A stretch of 64,000 nt of DNA from Simplicispira sp. 125. Lineage in GTDB: Bacteria; Pseudomonadota; Gammaproteobacteria; Burkholderiales; Burkholderiaceae_C. A program made the translations under genes and the position numbers. This document shows, in pieces, positions 60,322 through 64,000 of this stretch. The DNA lies in NCBI RefSeq assembly GCF_003096555.1, contig NZ_QEKM01000001.1, positions 496,001 through 560,000 on the forward strand. The letters are read 5' to 3'. Under the pieces are notes generated by a model. The model did no database searches, had not been told where the DNA came from, and saw only the letters and a program-made list of their open reading frames with translations. Positions within the stretch are counted from its first letter, which is position 1. The number at the start of each line of letters is the position of its first letter.

Positions 60322-61842
60322 TTATCGCTTTCGTCCGCCAAAGATGCTGCCCAACACGCCGCGCAAAATTTCGCGGCCCAGCGTGGTGCCCATGGTGCGC
60401 ACAGCGGACTTGGCCATGGTTTGCGCCAGTCCATCGCGCTGGCCGCCGCGCGGGCCTGTGGTGCCAAACAAGACATCGTTCAGGCCACCCATCATTCCAC
60501 CGCCTTCGTTGGCAGGGGCCGGGGGAGTGCCTTTGTTGCTGCCTGTCGGGGCTTGTGTTGCGGCGGCGGCGGCGCGGCTCTTGAGTTTTTCGTAGGCTGA
60601 CTCCCGGTCGACGGTGTTTTCGTAGACACCCGCCACCAGCGAGCCTGCCACCAGGCTTTGGCGCTGCTGCGGCGTGATGGGCCCCAGCTGGCTGCCAGGG
60701 AGCAGCACATAAACGCGCTCGGTCACGCTGGGCCGTCCCTTGGCGTCCAGAAGACTCACCAGGGCTTCGCCCACCGCCAGTTCGGTGATGGCTGCCTCAA
60801 TGTCCAGCCCCGGTTTTTGGCGCATGGTGGTGGCCGTGGCTTTCACCGCTTTCTGGTCGCGCGGCGTGAAGGCCCGCAGCGCGTGCTGCACACGGTTGCC
60901 CAGCTGTGCCAGCACGCTGTCGGGGATGTCGAGCGGGTTCTGGGTGACAAAGTACACGCCCACACCCTTGGAGCGCACCAGGCGCACCACCAGCTCGATG
61001 CGCTCGATGAGCACCTTGGGCGCTTCGTTGAACAACAGGTGGGCTTCGTCGAAGAAGAACACCAGCTTGGGCTTTTCGGGGTCGCCGATTTCAGGCAATT
61101 GCTCGAACAGCTCGGACAGCATCCACAGCAAAAAGGTGGCGTACAGGCGTGGCGAGTTCATGAGCTTGTCGGCCGCCAGGATGTTGACCACGCCCTGGCC
61201 GTCCACCGTCTGCATGAAGTCCTGGATGTCGAGCATGGGCTCGCCAAAGAACTGCGTACCGCCTTGTTGCTCGATCTGCAGCAGTCCGCGCTGGATGGCG
61301 CCCACACTGGCGGCGCTGATGTTGCCGTATTCGGTTGTAAATTCTTTCGCGTTGTCGCCCACATATTGCAGCATGCCGCGCAGGTCTTTCAGGTCCAGCA
61401 GCAGCATGCCGTTGTCGTCGGCAATCTTGAACACGAGGTTGAGCACGCCCAGCTGCGTCTCGTTCAGGTTGAGCATGCGGCCCAGCAGCAGTGGGCCCAT
61501 GTCTGAAATCGTGGCCCGCACGGGGTGGCCTTGCTCGCCAAAAACGTCCCACAGCGTGGTAGGGCAGGCGCCGGGTGTGGGCAGCTCCAGCCCGCGCTCC
61601 TTGAGCACGGCGGCCAGCTTGTCGGCGATCTTGCCGGGCTGGCTGATGCCGGTGAGGTCGCCCTTCACGTCGGCCATGAATACGGGTACGCCGATGCGCG
61701 AGAAGTTCTCGGCCAAGGTCTGCAGGGTCACGGTTTTGCCCGTGCCGGTGGCGCCGGTGATGAGCCCATGGCGGTTGGCCAGGCCCGGGAGCAGGTGGCA
61801 TTCGATGGTGTCGTGCTTGGCAATCAGCAGGGGTTCGGCCAT
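60322..61842 (-). CDS. HerA-like ATPase (DUF853, YjgR type)
   Basis: The 506-residue ATPase has Walker [21 protein letters not shown], Walker [19 protein letters not shown], and ends in a low-complexity stretch ([15 protein letters not shown]) followed by an [22 protein letters not shown] C-terminus. Length agrees with YjgR. The family is related to HerA/FtsK DNA translocases, but its function is unknown. The start at 61842 ([10 protein letters not shown]) is chosen since the alternative upstream frame is proline-rich and non-coding in character. It is divergent from yebC and followed at 5 bp by the GRDP-like gene. Confidence 0.9.
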   Translation of the reverse strand: MAEPLLIAKHDTIECHLLPGLANRHGLITGATGTGKTVTLQTLAENFSRIGVPVFMADVKGDLTGISQPGKIADKLAAVLKERGLELPTPGACPTTLWDVFGEQGHPVRATISDMGPLLLGRMLNLNETQLGVLNLVFKIADDNGMLLLDLKDLRGMLQYVGDNAKEFTTEYGNISAASVGAIQRGLLQIEQQGGTQFFGEPMLDIQDFMQTVDGQGVVNILAADKLMNSPRLYATFLLWMLSELFEQLPEIGDPEKPKLVFFFDEAHLLFNEAPKVLIERIELVVRLVRSKGVGVYFVTQNPLDIPDSVLAQLGNRVQHALRAFTPRDQKAVKATATTMRQKPGLDIEAAITELAVGEALVSLLDAKGRPSVTERVYVLLPGSQLGPITPQQRQSLVAGSLVAGVYENTVDRESAYEKLKSRAAAAATQAPTGSNKGTPPAPANEGGGMMGGLNDVLFGTTGPRGGQRDGLAQTMAKSAVRTMGTTLGREILRGVLGSIFGGRKR

Positions 61843-61921
61843 TTCGGGTTTCCTCGGGGGTCGCGGTGCGGGCAAAAGTAAAATCGGGCACAGTAGATTA
61901 AATCAATACGAAGGACTTCCC

Positions 61922-62641
61922 ATGGCAGGACACAGCAAATGGGCGAATATTCAGCACCGCAAGGGGCGCCAGGATGAAAAACGCGGAAAAATCTGGACGC
62001 GCATCATCCGCGAGATCACCGTAACGGCGCGTGCCGGTGGCGGTGACCTGTCGACCAACCCGCGTCTGCGCCTGGCGGTGGACAAGGCCAAGGCGGCCAA
62101 TATGCCGGCCGACCGCATCAAATACAACATCGACAAAGCCTCGGGCACGCTCGAAGGTGTGAACTACGAGGAAATCCGCTACGAAGGCTACGGTATCGGC
62201 GGCGCGGCCATCATTGTGGATACCATGACCGACAACCGCGTGCGCACCGTGGCCGAAGTGCGCCACGCTTTCAGCAAGCATGGCGGCAACATGGGCACGG
62301 AAGGCTCGGTGGCTTTCCAGTTCAAGAACGTTGGGCAACTGATTTTTGCGCCAGGCACCAATGAGGACAAGGTGATGGAAGTGGCACTGGAAGCTGGCGC
62401 CGACGATGTGGTCACCGACGAAGAAGGCGCCATCGAGGTGCTGACTGCGCCAACCGAATTCGAGGCCGTGAAAAACGCGCTGGAGGCGGCGGGACTGGTT
62501 CCCGCCGACGCAGGCGTCACCATGCGGCCCGACCTCACCATTGAGTTGACCGGCGACGATGCCGAACGCATGCAGAAACTCCTGGACGTGCTCGAAGACC
62601 TCGACGACGTGCAGGAAGTCTTTCACAACGCAGCCCTCTGA
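61922..62641 (+). CDS. YebC/PmpR-family regulator or translation factor
   Basis: The 239-residue protein starts [20 protein letters not shown], the hallmark of YebC/PmpR proteins, and continues [20 protein letters not shown] and [16 protein letters not shown]. Family members bind DNA or, as recently reported, act at ribosomes on difficult motifs; which applies here is unknown. It precedes purD by 13 bp. Confidence 0.93.
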   Translation: MAGHSKWANIQHRKGRQDEKRGKIWTRIIREITVTARAGGGDLSTNPRLRLAVDKAKAANMPADRIKYNIDKASGTLEGVNYEEIRYEGYGIGGAAIIVDTMTDNRVRTVAEVRHAFSKHGGNMGTEGSVAFQFKNVGQLIFAPGTNEDKVMEVALEAGADDVVTDEEGAIEVLTAPTEFEAVKNALEAAGLVPADAGVTMRPDLTIELTGDDAERMQKLLDVLEDLDDVQEVFHNAAL

Positions 62642-62654
62642 GTCAGGCGGAAAA

Positions 62655-63938
62655 ATGAAAGTACTTGTCATTGGCGGCGGTGGCCGCGAACACGCCATCG
62701 CCTGGAAGCTGCGGCAGTCGCCCAAGGTCACCCAGGTGTATGTGGCTCCGGGCAACGGGGGCACGGCGCTGTCGGCCGATCTGCAGAACATCGATATGAC
62801 CGATGTGCGCGCTCTGCGCGAATGGGCGCAGAAGGAAAAGATTGGCCTGACCGTGGTCGGCCCCGAGGCGCCGCTGGCCGCTGGCGTGGTCGATGAATTC
62901 CGTGCCCATGGCCTGCGCATCTTCGGCCCCACCAAGGCGGCCGCGCAGCTGGAGAGCTCCAAAGCCTTCTCCAAGGCCTTCATGCGCCGCCACGCCATCC
63001 CCACGGCCGACTACGACACTTTCACCGACCCGGCACAGGCCCACGCTTTTGTGGACCGCCTGGGCGCGCCCATCGTCATCAAGGCCGACGGCCTGGCAGC
63101 GGGCAAGGGTGTGGTGGTGGCCATGACACTGCAGGAGGCCCACGATGCGGTGGACTTCATGCTGGTGGACAACAAGTACGGCGCGGTGCACAACGAAGGG
63201 GGGGCGCGCGTCGTCATCGAAGCGTTTCTGGAGGGCGAAGAAGCCAGCTTCATCGTGCTGTGCGACGGCAAGAACGTTGCGGCGCTGGCCACCAGCCAGG
63301 ACCACAAACGCCTGCAGGATGGCGACCAGGGCCCCAACACGGGCGGCATGGGTGCGTATTCGCCGGCGCCGGTTGTCACGGCCGATGTGCATGCCCGTGC
63401 CATGCGCGAAATCATCCTGCCCACCATCCGCGGTATGGAAAAGGACGGCATCCCCTACACAGGCTTCCTGTATGCGGGCCTGATGATCGACGCCCAGGGC
63501 CACCCGAAGACGCTGGAATTCAACTGCCGCATGGGTGACCCCGAGACCCAGCCCATCCTGATGCGCCTCAAAAGCGACCTGTGTGAGCTGCTCGGCGCGG
63601 CCGTCGATGGCAAGCTCGACCAGGTGGAGCTGCAGTGGGACCGCCGCACTGCGCTGGGCGTGGTGATGGCCGCGCATGGTTACCCCGAGGCGCCGCGCAA
63701 GGGCGACGCCATCAGTGGCCTGCCGCAAGACCAGGACGACGCCATGGTGTTCCATGCCGGGACCGAGCTGGTGGACGGCGTGGTGCGCACCAGCGGCGGG
63801 CGCGTGCTGTGCGTTACGGCCCTGGGCGACAGCGTGCGCCAGGCCCAGCAGCATGCCTACGATCTGGCACGCGGCATCCATTTCGATGGTGCGCAGATGC
63901 GCCGCGACATCGGCTACCGCGCCATCAAGAACCCATGA
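62655..63938 (+). CDS. purD: Phosphoribosylamine-glycine ligase
   Basis: The 427-residue ATP-grasp enzyme makes glycinamide ribonucleotide in purine synthesis. It opens VLVIGGGGREHAIAWKLRQS, with PIVIKADGLAAGKGVVVAMT as the ATP-grasp phosphate loop and LEFNCRMGDPETQPILMRLK near the C-terminus. The start at 62655 follows AGGCGGA. The stop overlaps the hemF start (ATGA), so translation is coupled. Confidence 0.96.
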   Translation: MKVLVIGGGGREHAIAWKLRQSPKVTQVYVAPGNGGTALSADLQNIDMTDVRALREWAQKEKIGLTVVGPEAPLAAGVVDEFRAHGLRIFGPTKAAAQLESSKAFSKAFMRRHAIPTADYDTFTDPAQAHAFVDRLGAPIVIKADGLAAGKGVVVAMTLQEAHDAVDFMLVDNKYGAVHNEGGARVVIEAFLEGEEASFIVLCDGKNVAALATSQDHKRLQDGDQGPNTGGMGAYSPAPVVTADVHARAMREIILPTIRGMEKDGIPYTGFLYAGLMIDAQGHPKTLEFNCRMGDPETQPILMRLKSDLCELLGAAVDGKLDQVELQWDRRTALGVVMAAHGYPEAPRKGDAISGLPQDQDDAMVFHAGTELVDGVVRTSGGRVLCVTALGDSVRQAQQHAYDLARGIHFDGAQMRRDIGYRAIKNP

Positions 63939-64000
63939 GTCAAGCCTTCAACACCGAAAGCACCGTGGCCCGTGTGCGCGGCTACCTGGTCGATTTGCAG
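63935..64000 (+). CDS. hemF: Oxygen-dependent coproporphyrinogen III oxidase, 5' end only
   Basis: Only 22 codons are visible: MSQAFNTESTVARVRGYLVD and following, matching the HemF N-terminus (VxRVRAYLLxLQ). HemF converts coproporphyrinogen III to protoporphyrinogen IX with oxygen. The ATG overlaps the purD stop. Too little sequence remains to check further. Confidence 0.6.
   Translation, partial: MSQAFNTESTVARVRGYLVDLQ

Overview
The window is a 64 kb piece of a high-GC betaproteobacterial chromosome. The combination of genes (mutS, rpsU-yqeY, tig-clpP-clpX-lon, nirS, hpnC, darP, DUF4148 proteins) and the abundant short palindromic intergenic repeats point to Burkholderiales, most likely Comamonadaceae (Acidovorax-like). 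This is inference from gene content and repeat style; no ribosomal RNA is present. nirS indicates denitrifying capacity and nirBD-fnt indicates nitrite reduction to ammonium. No transposase, prophage or CRISPR array was found.

Layout. 0-1.3 kb: the 3' part of an MmeI-like restriction-modification gene, apparently lacking its N-terminal domain, behind a ccdAB-type toxin-antitoxin pair. 1.3-4.8 kb: mutS and a Crp/Fnr regulator. 5-13.6 kb: a signalling block of a GGDEF-EAL protein, a very large hybrid histidine kinase and an HD-GYP response regulator. 13.6-24.5 kb: housekeeping genes (suhB, trmJ-like, cysE, mog, darP, pmbA, hpaI-like aldolase, yqeY, rpsU, baiN-like flavoprotein) plus an orphan zinc-ribbon nuclease related to Card1/DUF1887. 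24.6-31.4 kb: ybiB and the minus-strand operon nirB-nirD-fnt-kinase/phosphatase. 31.7-36.2 kb: duplicated DUF4148 genes, a CBS protein, a periplasmic binding lipoprotein and sdaA. 36.4-37.2 kb: a gene-free, 655-bp inverted pair of structured repeats. 37.2-42.7 kb: hpnC and a two-gene RND efflux system behind an operator-bearing promoter. 42.7-49.2 kb: tRNA-Leu, tig, clpP, clpX, lon, tRNA-Gly, tRNA-Cys. 49.2-53.6 kb: a haem-type TonB receptor divergent from nirS, with an Fnr-type box between them. 53.6-57.7 kb: a PadR regulator divergent from an unsaturated fatty-acid beta-oxidation pair (FadH-like reductase fused to an NTF2-like domain, and a dienoyl-CoA isomerase). 57.7-64 kb: upp, a threonine dehydratase, a GRDP-like membrane protein, a HerA-like ATPase, yebC, purD and the first codons of hemF.

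The most unusual feature is repetitive DNA inside and between genes. A short palindromic element (called type A here) lies between many genes and also, in frame, inside mutS, the trmJ-like gene, the baiN-like gene and the RND adaptor gene. A second GC-rich element (type B) is translated from opposite strands inside the baiN-like flavoprotein and the RND pump. The 36.5-37.1 kb region holds two diverged inverted copies of a ~300-bp non-coding unit whose hairpins sit at mirror positions but use different base pairs, which suggests selection on structure. The best single-gene candidate for an undescribed system is the zinc-ribbon/PD-(D/E)XK nuclease at 16.4-17.4 kb.
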